Shown here piece after piece: positions 21,991 through 31,232 of a DNA stretch of 64,000 bases; position 1 is the first letter of the stretch; each line of letters begins with the position of its first letter. Source of the DNA: Bathynomus jamesi (taxonomy: Eukaryota; Arthropoda; Malacostraca; Isopoda; Cirolanidae); assembly GCA_023014485.1 (NCBI GenBank), contig JAJOZX010007496.1:135001-199000 (forward strand), written 5' to 3'. The translations under genes were made by a program, and so were the position numbers. The notes under the pieces were generated by a model. The model did not search any database, was not told the origin of the DNA, and saw only the letters and a program-made list of their open reading frames with translations.

Positions 21991-22712
21991 TCTGGGATAG
22001 ATCCACAGCTCAACAAATGTTGTGGGATATAGCGAGGCAGCGTCTTGGGTTAGGGGATACTCTCTGTCCTTACACACCCCATTTAAAGAGATTCCTCTGC
22101 CGAGCGGTGCCCCCCATAGTACTGAGAGGTATTGAAAAACTCATGATCTTCACTTGCCCCACAAACACCTTTAAATGGGAGACGCAAAATGGGTGCACAC
22201 TCATTTCTACATTACTGTACAGCCTTTACAGCCACACCTACACTTTTCCTCGTAAGTGTATATATTGTAATGTATATGGTTGTAAATTTTGACTTGGTCC
22301 GCAATCGATATGGACCGTGACTTGATGGATACCGTAATGAAATTGACTGGATTCTTTGGATCTGATATATTTGCATGTCCGTTTAAATAGATATAGAGTG
22401 TAACATATTTGTGGATAGTAGTCTATTATGACTTGATCCTCTGGATCCAGAGATTCTATCTTTAGTTTTAAATCGATAATTAATTAGTTTTAAATTGATA
22501 ATTATTTAGTTTCGTAAAAATTGGTTGCAATTTACCGGCAGTTTTTACATAAATTTCTTATGTTCTTGTGGTTCGGAACCCACGTAAAATTGTAGGTCCC
22601 CTCCGCCACCACGGAGGACATACACAATACACGATTACAAACACAGTTAGGTAGACCAGCCATGAGTGGATCCTAGGGTCTTTGTTGGTCTGAAACATTA
22701 TAACATTATATT

Positions 22713-22985
22713 ATGATTGATATAAAAATATGTAATATGTTAAGATATATTTTGCTAGAGTAAATGCCTAAACCATTTGACTGCATTTTACTGAAAACCC
22801 TTATATCAAATAACTATTTATTGCTAAATGGTAACTTCGTAAGTGTCCTCAGGGCGGCTAAATCAGTATGGCCCATGGCGCCAGGAAACCTAAATCCACC
22901 CCTGCTGTAATGTTATAATCCAGATCAATTTCGTGGTGAATCATTAATAAAGCTAAACCAGTTAGCATATTTTTCGCACATTGTT
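22713..22985. other. No gene seen
   Basis: About 270 bp between LINE A and a LINE endonuclease fragment; includes CCTCAGGGCGGCTAAATC and AATCCACCCCTGCTG, which look like decayed hAT-type termini but could not be paired into a defined element. Confidence 0.35.
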
Positions 22986-22989
22986 GATC

Positions 22990-23330
22990 TCATGTACTGT
23001 AGGTCTTGAGCGTGCGTAAGTGGATTGAATGAACACTCGCCCTCAAGATGGAAACAAATTCTGGTCGCGAGGCTAGCTCGGTGACCCAATTTTGGGTCGC
23101 GACCGAGGGGTTAAGAATCACTGGCCTAAGTGCTTCCCACTCGGCAGCACCAATATGCCAAAGGCGTCTCCTGTTGGGAGGATACAAAACCGAACTGGAG
23201 CGATAGGACAGGAAAAAGGATACAAGATTGTGGTCAGAGGAGCCCAACGGAGAAAAAGCAGGATTAGTGGCGAGAAATAAATACAGAATGATGGGCCTAT
23301 CTCTAGGACAATCTGCTGTAGGTCATTCAT
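22990..23330 (-). pseudogene. LINE endonuclease fragment with hAT-type end inserted
   Basis: Minus strand: GSSDHNLVSFFLSYRSSS, then RRRLWHIGAAEWEALRPV, the C-terminal catalytic SDHN motif of an AP-type endonuclease and the start of the linker. It differs from families A and B. After ALRPV the frame runs into CAGTGATTCTTAACCCCTCG (minus strand, from about 23124), a typical hAT-like terminus, so a non-autonomous hAT piece probably interrupts it. The other hAT end was not found. Confidence 0.7.
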
Positions 23331-23368
23331 GATAGAGAAGTTGTAAGCTAGTGCACCAGGGATATACA

Positions 23369-23973
23369 GGGTTGTCCAAAAGTCCCCATTTTACCGAATA
23401 ATAGTATTTTAGGATAAAAATGTAATTAGATGTATATTTATTTATCAAGCTTAGGTCTAAGATTCGACGTGAGCACCATCAGTGTTTCTGCAAATCTGTT
23501 ACCTGGACGTCCAGATCTTGTCTCATCATGAACAAATCCTGTTCTTTTAAATTTACTGACCGGCTCGCGAATTGCTTCCTCTGTAGGTCCTGGTTTATGA
23601 AGTCTTCTTTCGAATTTTTCTCGAATTCTTTGCACTGCTTCTCTTGGATACGTAGTGGGTGCTCTTCCAATACGTGCTCTACCGTAAAATTTACATTCCA
23701 ATATGTGCTAACTAACGAAAATATCACGACCTAACCTAACCAATCGTCAAGGGCGTACAATGACATAACGATTGGTTAGGTTAGGTCGTGATATTTTCGT
23801 TAGTTAGCACATATTGGAATGTTCATTTTACTGTAGAGCACGTATTGGAAGAGCACCACGTAGTGTTACTACCATCACACGTTTTTGTACATCCATCATC
23901 ATCTATGGCCTGTAGAAAATAAAAACGAAACCATTTCAACAAAATAGATAGGGAATTTTGGGCCACCCTGTAG
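23369..23973 (-). mobile_element. mariner-like element, deleted, carrying a fold-back insertion
   Basis: The ends CAGGGTTGTCCAAAAGTCCC and GGGAATTTTGGGCCACCCTG are inverted copies with TA at both flanks. The minus strand encodes part of the N-terminal HTH region: PREAVQRIREKFERRLHKPG, EAIREPVSKFKRTGFVHD and ETRSGRPGN. The catalytic domain is missing. Between 23657 and 23863 the fold-back core is embedded, and the adjoining transposase sequence is duplicated in inverse. Confidence 0.8.
23657..23863. repeat. Fold-back core locus G inside a mariner
   Basis: Core: CTAACGAAAATATCACGA, CCTAACCTAACCAATCGTC, GGGCGTACAATGACATAACG, then back as its reverse complement. Immediately outside, about 55 bp of the host mariner (GGGTGCTCTTCCAATACGTG through CCAATATGTGCTAA) reappears inverted on the other side (from TTAGCACATATTGGAATGTT to GTATTGGAAGAGCACCACG), with several mismatches and small indels. 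Confidence 0.8.
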
Positions 23974-23975
23974 AT

Positions 23976-24150
23976 AACTCTGGAACAATCTTCCTCAATC
24001 CATCTTTGCCTCCGTCTATGACCTTCAGTCTTTCAAAGGCAGCGTGCCCAGGTATCTCGAAAACCATGGACTTGATTTTGGCTTTCTTCTTCTATTTGAA
24101 GGGAGAGTTATTCACCCGTGGCCCCTCCTTCCTGCATAATATACATATAT
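23976..24150 (+). mobile_element. LINE family C, 3' fragment
   Basis: Encodes SGTIFLNPSLPPSMTFSL and GISKTMDLILAFFF, matching SQLWNILPQSIFPPVYDLPS and RKPRTLILALLL of the copy at 46835 (with frame changes). It ends with GTGGCCCCTCCTTCCTGCAT. It starts exactly where the mariner-like element ends. Confidence 0.7.
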
Positions 24151-24187
24151 AATAAAATGATATGCTCTCTAAATAATCTGCAAACCA

Positions 24188-24360
24188 ACTGGGGTAAAAA
24201 TAAATATACTATACCATACTCCACAGTTTGTGTGTTCTATGTTAAGATTATTGTAATATTTTCAATTTTTTTTTTTTAACTTTCAGGTGGCTTTTCTGGT
24301 TTATTATTTACTTTCATGGGAAATAGGCGGTAAGTCTGTTGGCGGGAAATATATTCCCGC
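24188..24360 (+). repeat. Diverged repeat R, copy 1
   Basis: Sequence from ACTGGGGTAAAAATAAATAT through TTAAGATTATTGTAAT to GGTAAGTCTGTTGGCGGG corresponds to 25035-25220 at lower identity. The family is not recognised. The two copies flank a block of tRNA-like palindrome, Penelope and mariner remnants. Confidence 0.55.
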
Positions 24361-24394
24361 GTATTCTACAGCGTTATATATATACAGTATATAT

Positions 24395-24573
24395 ATGAAT
24401 AGAAACGACATAAGTGTTAAGGAACGTTTCTGCACAAGAGGAGGAGAGATAACGAATAAATGAAAAATGAGGCGAACCGCCCGGGAATCGGTTCGCCTCA
24501 TTTTTCATTTATTCGTTATCTCTCCTCCTCTTGTGCAGAAACGTTCCTTAACACTTATGTCGTTTCTATTCAT
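24395..24573. repeat. Short-loop palindrome containing a truncated tRNA-like unit
   Basis: Arms 24395-24478 and 24490-24573 are perfect or nearly perfect inverted copies around about 11 bp (GCCCGGGAATC). The arm sequence is homologous to the flank of the tRNA-like units at 9604-10490 (compare ATCTTGCGCGGAATATTCTC with CTCTTGTGCAGAAACGTTCC). The turn lies within what would be the T-arm / B box, so the palindrome folds back inside the tRNA-like part. TA repeats flank it on both sides. Confidence 0.8.
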
Positions 24574-24598
24574 TTATATACTGCGCGGTCATTGCAGT

Positions 24599-24624
24599 AT
24601 ATATATATATATATATATATATAT
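24599..24624. repeat. (TA)n microsatellite
   Basis: Short pure TA array. Confidence 0.9.
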
Positions 24625-24629
24625 GGGAT

Positions 24630-24800
24630 GAATTTCACAATTAAACATGTAAAATGAATGAATGAGCTAATCCACAAGGAAAAAGAAAAATGATTCCAAG
24701 GCCTTTCGTGTATTCAGAAGTACACCTCATCAGAGAATGAAGGGAGAAGGCGAGATGACAAAAATAATATATGTTGACAAAAAATATATATGTGCATCGT
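24630..24800 (-). mobile_element. Penelope-like remnant with hammerhead-like core
   Basis: On the minus strand, CTGATGA (24727-24733) is followed by a GTGTA...TACAC hairpin and then GAAA (24704-24707) and GGCCTTGGAATCATTTTT. CUGANGA, helix II and GAAA are the conserved core of hammerhead ribozymes, which are known in Penelope-like elements. I could not see a convincing helix I, so activity is uncertain. A mutated version occurs at 62203-62310. No RT or GIY-YIG is present here. Confidence 0.55.
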
Positions 24801-24844
24801 ATGTGTGTGTGTGTGTGTCTCAGAAGACTGGACTCAGGCAGCAT

Positions 24845-24950
24845 TCACTTTTCTACTTTATTTTAATAAGTGTTCAAATTGTATGCCATTAACTTGCATA
24901 CACATATCAATTCTTGCATGTAGGCTTCTTAGCATTAAAATAATAAATTA
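24845..24950 (-). pseudogene. mariner/Tc1 transposase C-terminal scrap
   Basis: Minus strand: MLRSLHARIDMCMQVNGIQF then EHLLK and a stop. The pattern of a basic helix, ID-C-Q-NG and FEHLL at the very end is typical of several mariner-type transposases. No termini were found. Confidence 0.5.
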
Positions 24951-25034
24951 AATTATTTATAAATAACCCTATTGGCCTATGAGTCCAATGAATGAAGTTA
25001 CATTTAATTTAAGCTGAAAGCCAATTAACAATGG

Positions 25035-25220
25035 GTCTAACTGGGTAAAATAAAATTGAAAATAAATATACATACTCCATAATTTTTGTCTGTTCCGTAT
25101 TAAGATTATTGTAATGTTTATTTCATTTATGAAGTTTTCTTTCGTTTTATTTCTTGTGCTGTCAGGTTGGCCCTCCTGATGTACTGATAGGAGGTAAACC
25201 TGTTGGCGCCGGCGGGCATT
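25035..25220 (+). repeat. Diverged repeat R, copy 2
   Basis: Matches 24188-24360 in order (AACTGGGTAAAATAAAAT, ATTAAGATTATTGTAATG, GGTAAACCTGTTGGCG) with indels. Confidence 0.55.
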
Positions 25221-25358
25221 GTTGTGAACTTGGGCTACTTTTCAGAGTCCCCTGCTAAAATATATTTTTTTCTGCTATCTACTACTTTTTGGGCTACTTG
25301 TAACGTACGTCGTCATAAATTACGCGCAAGACAAGTTTCAAACTTGTCCTCTGCGGAG

Positions 25359-25464
25359 TATAAAAATGTGTAAACTGTGCGTAATTTGTATTTCAAGTGA
25401 TATAAATTTGTGTGTAATATCTTAAAATGAGTAGCAAACGGAATGCAGTGCACAAAGGAAGAAG
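25359..25464 (+). promoter_or_regulatory. Possible TATA promoter and short first exon
   Basis: TATAAAAA at 25359-25366 lies about 60 bp before an ATG at 25427. The short frame MSSKRNAVHKGRR runs to AG|GTAAAG at 25464, a plausible splice donor. This would be a 12-codon first coding exon. No downstream exon could be matched in the window, and each motif is common by chance in AT-rich DNA. It may instead belong to an unrecognised transposon. Confidence 0.2.
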
Positions 25465-25509
25465 GTAAAGAAAAAATTAAGATTTTTATTTTATATATAT
25501 ATACACACT

Positions 25510-25779
25510 CCCCGCAAGGGGGTTATAAGCTCGTGCTCTTCAGTGCTCTTTGTGCTCGTTTGTACGTACTTGTTCCAGGAGGTTCACGTGCGCCCTCCCG
25601 GCCCTAGCCCAAGGATGATGGGGCTCGACCTGCAGTCCTTGGTCTTTTTTCCACTTCGACTGTCCCTCCACCCTTTCTTTTTCCTCTGTCTTTCCTCTCA
25701 CTTTTTCTTTGTTTTTCCGGCCGAGATATGCCCTTTTAAATAGAGGCGAATCGGTTCTTCCCGAACTTAAAAAAAAAAA
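25510..25779 (+). mobile_element. SINE-like poly(A) retroposon, copy 2
   Basis: Same family as 88-377: CCCCGCAAGGGGGTTATAAG start, GTGCGCCCTCCCGGCCCTAG, pyrimidine tract, AATCGGTTCTTCCCGAACTT and an A tail. A few single-base and short deletions separate the copies. TATATACA-like sequence flanks both ends, so a target duplication cannot be told from the TA repeat. Confidence 0.75.
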
Positions 25780-25848
25780 ATATATACATATATATAAATG
25801 CTACTATTTTTTTTGTAATTCGCTATTTTTATTAATTTTACTGCTACT

Positions 25849-26109
25849 TTATAAATAAGAGTTGGCAATACTGCAGGCGGGGAAATATTCTACTTCCATC
25901 TTTGCTGCAAACGTTCCTGTTGGTGAAACTGCTTCGAAGAACTGAAGATCCACCATTGAACTTCCGCCTTTTTTTGTGAAAAACTGATAGATACTGGATG
26001 CTGGGTGTAATTCGGTCCGAGTCTGTTCGGTAAGAAATGTACAGTATTTTGTGTGGACTAATAAATTTTGTTTAACTTCTGTAGGAAATGAATGATTCAA
26101 TTCTAACAA
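25849..26109 (-). other. Unrecognised 86-codon open frame
   Basis: Minus-strand frame starting MLELNHSFPTEVKQNLLVH and containing SSIYQFFTKKGGSSMVDLQF. I do not recognise a family, and the length is within what chance or a decayed transposon would give. No neighbouring exon or element boundary supports it. Confidence 0.2.
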
Positions 26110-26875
26110 GCTGTGACAGCAGGGAGCAGTATAGTAGGCATACCGTAAATAGCGTCGGTAAGGCTACCTTTGGTTTATATCTTCCTGAATCTTATCGAAT
26201 TCTCGCGATGAACCGACTGAATAACTTTAGATCATTAGCTTTATTTTTAAATTTTACTTAGGCCTAACCTAACTTGATCAAAGTTTTAAAATCGAAGGAA
26301 AACTTTATATTGCAATGTAAGGCCAGGACAAGTAAAGGACAGATAAAAGTTTTAGCGGGAGGGGCACTAAGACGGCGGCGATGCAGCGTAGGCCGAGTAA
26401 GTCCCAGATTTTCTTTACAAGTTAAAATTTTTAGTACCTGCTTCACATCTCGCTTCCCGATTTCCCCACGCTTTAGGGCCTAGTAGTGCCGCCGTATATT
26501 TCATTATAAAGAAATACCGCCTTATGTCTACTTTAGGGCACGCGTAGGCTTAATTTCAGTTGAAGCTTCCACTCGACGCGTCAGCCGTAAGAGTAGCTTC
26601 AGCCTACGGAAAAAAATTCTCGCGCGATGCATCAGAAAATTAGAACACTAGTTTGGCCATAGAAAATGAGCCAAAAACATTGTGTGAATGTGATACTGTA
26701 TTTTATGGAGGTTTTTTTTGTGTGTGGAGGGAGCGGGGGTTGGGGGGGGCAGTAGATTGTTTGGTTATTTGGGTGGTTGAAATTTCATTAAAATGTCTCG
26801 GCATATAGGTCCAAAAAAATTATAGAAGTGCGCCAAGCTAAGATACATTAAGTTACAGGGATTTTGATAGGCTTT
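26110..26875. other. No gene seen
   Basis: Mixed sequence with a small GC-richer patch at 26345-26400 (GCGGGAGGGGCACTAAGACG) and a G-run at 26728-26748. Nothing assigned. Confidence 0.4.
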
Positions 26876-26878
26876 CTA

Positions 26879-27815
26879 GGCCAGCTGTCAGTATTTGGAA
26901 TGGGCTTTTTTAAAAATTTAATTGAGCTTAATTATCAAAACCCATTTAAATCACCGTTCATTTAATAATGATTAACGTATGAAAATTATAATAAGGATTA
27001 TTGTATAATTAATTTATAAGGCCTACAATGAAAAGTGGGTTTTAGTTCTCACAAGGCTACAATATATGGTAATTATGTGTTTTATCACACTCAGTCATTT
27101 TACACACCAAAATACATTTTTCTAGTAGTATTTGATGTGATTTGTTCAAATATGACCTCCATTTCCGTCGGAAATGAGATCCAACAAAGTTATAGTACTT
27201 TGAAGTTTGGATCATTTTCAAGGGAAATGGAAGTCAAAATCTAAGCAAAACACATCAAATATTACTAGAAAAATGTATTTTGGTATTAAAACCTAACCTA
27301 ATACCTAACCTAACCGTGGCTAAACGAGCCTAACCCTGGCTAAACGAGCTCTCGTCTGTATCCACCACCTAATCCATAATAAGGTAATACTCTAGGCTCG
27401 TTTAGCCAGGGTTAGGATCGTTTAGCCAGGGTTAGGCTCGTTTAGCCACGGTAAGGTTAGGTAAGGTTAGGTTAGGTTAGGTTAATTAATGCCAAAATAC
27501 ATTTTTCTAGTAATATTTGATGTGTTTTGCTTAGATTTTGACTTCCATTTCCCTTGAAAATGAGCCAAACTTCAAAGTACTATAACTTTGTTGGATCTCA
27601 TTTCCGACGGAAATGGAGGTCATATTTGAACAAATCACATCAAATACTACTAGAAAAATGTATTTTGGTGTGTAAAATGACTGAGTGTGATAAAACACAT
27701 AATAACCCAATATATACTGTGTGTATTATGTGATCTCTCAATGTTGGCAGTGGGCCAGCCTAATCACTAAGCTGGATGCAGTGCACCACCGGCACCTGCC
27801 TAAAACTGGCCCTGG
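26879..27815. mobile_element. hAT-like repeat S, copy 1 (with TIR insertion)
   Basis: Left part (CAGTATTTGGAATGGGC, ATTATAATAAGGATTATTGT, GTGGGTTTTAGTTCTCACAA) and right part (GTGATCTCTCAATGTTGGC, AGTGGGCCAGCC, CCTAAAACTGGCCCTG) match the copy at 29356-29790 and are separated by a 640-bp insertion. No coding sequence was seen. Confidence 0.65.
27068..27707. mobile_element. 640-bp long-TIR element with TTAGG-rich centre
   Basis: Arms of about 230 bp (GGTAATTATGTGTTTTATCA ... inverted at CACACATAAT AACC) pair almost throughout. CAATATAT flanks both ends (27060-27067 and 27708-27715), fitting an 8-bp target duplication. The loop contains iterated CTCGTTTAGCCAGGGTTAGG units in both orientations, then GGTTAGGTTAGGTTAGG, close to the arthropod telomere repeat. 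It is non-coding. Confidence 0.8.
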
Positions 27816-29355
27816 TTACTATCGACTTTGGAATTATTTATTGTACTAGGGTAATTTTAAGAACATAGAACCAGTTGGGCCTACTATAGTTACCTAGGCT
27901 GGTGATCTGCAAAGTAAGCTATTCCATTTGGTACCTCCTTAAACACCAGGCGAGGAGTGCTGAAAAATTATAGGCGAAAGTCCATGAAAAAGCCTTAGGG
28001 AGTTCATAGGCTGCCTAGGGCAGCTTGTGAATTGTGGCCTCACATGGACAGTTTTTATTAATACACTTTCGAATAATTTTTTTTTTTCAACTGCCATGTA
28101 TTTTAGTATCCTCCATTTCAACCTGATATTGTTTCTACTTTACTTAAAAATGGTGATGCAAAATTTACATAATAAATATAAAGAAATTGAACTCAAATCA
28201 CTATCCATAAAACCATATGTTCATCTTACTATTAATTACCATACTGGTACCTAAAAGCATTAGTCTTTTGTTGAAAGGGCTTTTCACTGGTGGATTGGTG
28301 GAGGGAAGATGCTCTCCCGCCCCTTCCCCCAAACAAATTAGTTTTCTCAGTTCCTTCATTGAAAGATCTTGGCACATAAAAATAAAATATATTAAGAGTG
28401 AATTTTATAATTTTTAGAAACTTAAAGCAGTTTAAAATAAAACGGATTTAAACTAATAAATCATGGAATTATGGACCATTTCCATAATTGATAATTTGGT
28501 AGATGCACTGAGACTAAAGAGTAACTGTACAATGATTTATCTTGTGTTGATTTACAGACATTTTTGAAGTATAAAATATATTCATTTTACCTGAATTTGT
28601 ACTGTGATCTTATAAACCTATTTAAAATAAGGAATTTTAATCTTTTTAAAACTGTAATTTATAGAGACCTCAGAATTCTTAGCCGAACTGTACAAATGAG
28701 TAGTACCATATGTTATAGGTTAAAAAAAAGTATGGTAACTTTGAATAAGTAAATATTTGTTAAAATTTAAAATAAAATTTTCCTCTTAGTAGCTTTGCTG
28801 AATTGTAAATGAAAGCTTCTGAGGTTAAGAGTACCAAAAAATAGCACTAATAGGCCTGTATGGAAGTTGCTCAGAATTAAAAAATATGTAGAGACTCTTC
28901 TCTAAGTTTGATAAATATTATGAGTTATTGGTAAGGGACTCTTCTTGTATTCCTATATTGAACTTGAGAATATTACAAACAAAAAACTTAAAATACGAAG
29001 TACTAAAAAAAATTTCATGTGGCTAGTTTTCTATATAGGCCTATATGTGAAACATGCTACATGATATAAATATAGGCACCACATACCGTCTCTATTTATG
29101 GTGAAGGTCTTAGGATACAAATTACATTTAAGAAGTATTTTGTCATATTTTTTTTTCATTAACCAAAATCTAATTATATTTAGCAAAGTAACATTTTGAA
29201 TCTCATTTATTGACTGAAATAATTTAATCTATGACTGATGGGCACTTATAAGAAGATGCTAAAAGATTAGGCTATAAAGAGAACAGAATTTATGATACTT
29301 GACCAAATTTCCTTAGTAATACATTAGATACAAATATGGCTGATGCTAGGCTTTG
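27816..29355. other. 1.5-kb AT-rich stretch, no gene seen
   Basis: No domain, RNA or known repeat recognised. Open frames here are short and without family resemblance. Confidence 0.45.
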
Positions 29356-29790
29356 CAGGGCCGGGTGCAAAAATAACCGGGGCTGGCAGTCATTATTTGG
29401 AATGGGCATATCTTTTTAATTGATGTTAAAACTCATTTAAATTACCGTTCAATTTATACTAATTAACATATGAAAATTATTATAAGGATTATTGTATAAT
29501 TAATTTATATACAATGGAAATTGGGTTTTAGTTCCCACAAGGCCACAATGCTGTCTCTATCATGCGATCTCTCTGTGCTGGTAGCAGGGTTGTGGAGTCG
29601 GTCCAAAATTTTCCGACTCCGACTCCGACTCCACACATTGTAAAAATTCGACTCCGACTCCGCCCTGAAACGTGCGACTCCACGACTCCGACTCCACGAC
29701 TCCGACTCCACAACCCTGGCTGGTAGTGGGCCAGCCCAAGCGCTGGGCTGGGTACAGTGTACTTCTGGCACCCACCTAAAACCGCCCCTG
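29356..29790. mobile_element. hAT-like repeat S, copy 2
   Basis: Starts CAGGGCCGGGTGCAAAAATA and ends AAAACCGCCCCTG. The CAG...CTG ends suit a hAT-type element, though I could not find a clean 8-bp duplication. It lacks the 640-bp insertion of copy 1 but has its own MITE at 29585-29718. Confidence 0.6.
29585..29718. mobile_element. 134-bp hAT MITE built of GACTCC repeats
   Basis: The ends CAGGGTTGTGGAGTCGG and CCGACTCCACAACCCTG are perfect inverted copies. The exact 8-bp duplication GCTGGTAG flanks it (29577-29584 and 29719-29726). The interior is largely GACTCC hexamers. Confidence 0.92.
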
Positions 29791-29799
29791 CATTCAAAC

Positions 29800-30441
29800 T
29801 AATTTTAGTAAAATTCAGGACCAGCCTATCTTTTCTGTCCACTCCAATGTAAGAAAGCACGTATGCTGCTGGTTTTCCATAAGGAGGGAGTATACAGATT
29901 CATCCCATATATAATTTCCATGGTTGAAAGCACTCTTAATTAACATCCAAAAATAGTAGTTATACTTCTTTCATATTAGCTATTTCATTCATAAAATTTT
30001 TACTACATATCCGAAGTATTTATAAGGACCACATTACATCATATGGCAGTGGTGCACCCAGGAATTTCTTTTGTGGAAGTGACAACCTAATTTTTTTTTT
30101 GCAGTAAAATTAAACATGCAAATGTGAGTGTTCATTTATTTTTACACATTTACATACATTAAATGACAGTATCCAGTCTTTTTTTCTATAGAGTTCATCT
30201 AAAATGTCAATAATATAGCTAACATTTAATTTTTATGTGAAAAGGGGAGGCAAATGCCTGTCTGACCCTTCCTTGGGTGTGCCACTCATATTGTTAGTGA
30301 TTCCAAAAGTAACTTCTAGTGACGCGAATTTGTGTCAGTCTGAACTGTGTTTGTTTTCTATTATTATATCATTATTTGGACAAATAGGCTAACCCTGAAA
30401 ACAAAGCCAGAAACAGCTGAGGAATTATACTTTGTTTAGGG
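29800..30441. other. No gene seen
   Basis: About 640 bp without recognised features. Confidence 0.4.
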
Positions 30442-30757
30442 AAAGGTAACGGTTTATGCCCACTTCGTCTACCAATTGGTCTACTACCAAATTCCCATTC
30501 TGTCTACTCCCATTATGTCATATGTTCCCAGAACGTCTACTATCATTTAACGATCTTCGAATATTACTTTATACATAATTGTTACTGTACTTCAACATTA
30601 CAATATATCATATAACATGTTAATGTGAAAATTGCGGTGCAGCTGTGTGTAATTGCTGAAGTTGATTAAGCTGAATTTCATATGAATATCCAGATCAGAT
30701 CCAACCCACTAGAGTTTTTATTACCTGAAGAATATCAAATGATCCCTTGACCTTATA

Positions 30758-30788
<31 letters not shown>

Positions 30789-30830
30789 CTATATATATAT
30801 ATATAATATATACTGTATATCTATATATAT

Positions 30831-30883
<53 letters not shown>

Positions 30884-31232
30884 ATATATATATATATAAT
30901 ATATGACCTTAGACACACACACACACACGAATCAAAGTATTTCCATGAGCATACAATTGTTGGTAACATCACAGTTCGTCTACTTCCATTTGGTATGGTC
31001 TGTAATAAATGTAATTTTTTATCACGTATTTCTTTGAATGATTCTCCTTTATAGTCAATTTAGTGTTTTGATTGCAGAATTGACATGAAATATACAGAGT
31101 GGAGATAATTAGAGATAATACACACAATGAGAGTAGACATAATGCGATGTAGACGAAATGAGAATAGACCAAATGGTAATAGTATCCATTTCAAGAGTAG
31201 ACATAATGGGAGTATACGAAGTGGGATGTTAC
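30442..31232. mobile_element. TIR element with CGTCTACTCCCATT subterminal iterations
   Basis: The left end GGTAACGGTTTATGCCCACT followed by TCGTCTACC, and the right end ATACGAAGTGGGATGTTACC are related inverted ends. Multiple copies of GTCTACTCCCATTATGTC-like motifs lie at the left and inverted (AGTAGACATAATGGGAG) at the right. A TA array (30757-30905) occupies the middle. There is no transposase, and the superfamily is not assigned. Confidence 0.65.

Larger units (their letters stand above)
19542..22712 (+). mobile_element. CR1-like LINE, family A, copy 2
   Basis: Plus strand, 5' truncated. The endonuclease C-terminal half reads ALVMGDFDCANVN, EPTRLDSILDLVITTD and LGNSDHNMVEFVLSVS. The RT region runs from TRKSPGPDSIYP through LANVTPIF, NYRPISLTS and TQHGFRRNKSC to VASGVPQGSVLGPLLFLIY and FADDTKLGG. 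It ends with KSLVRPHL and NSWNSLPVEVISSTS. Several frameshifts and stops are present. A 3' UTR of about 560 bp (22000-22565) absent from copy 1 precedes the shared tail with GTAGGTCCCCTCCG and the ACATTATA-type end. Confidence 0.92.
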
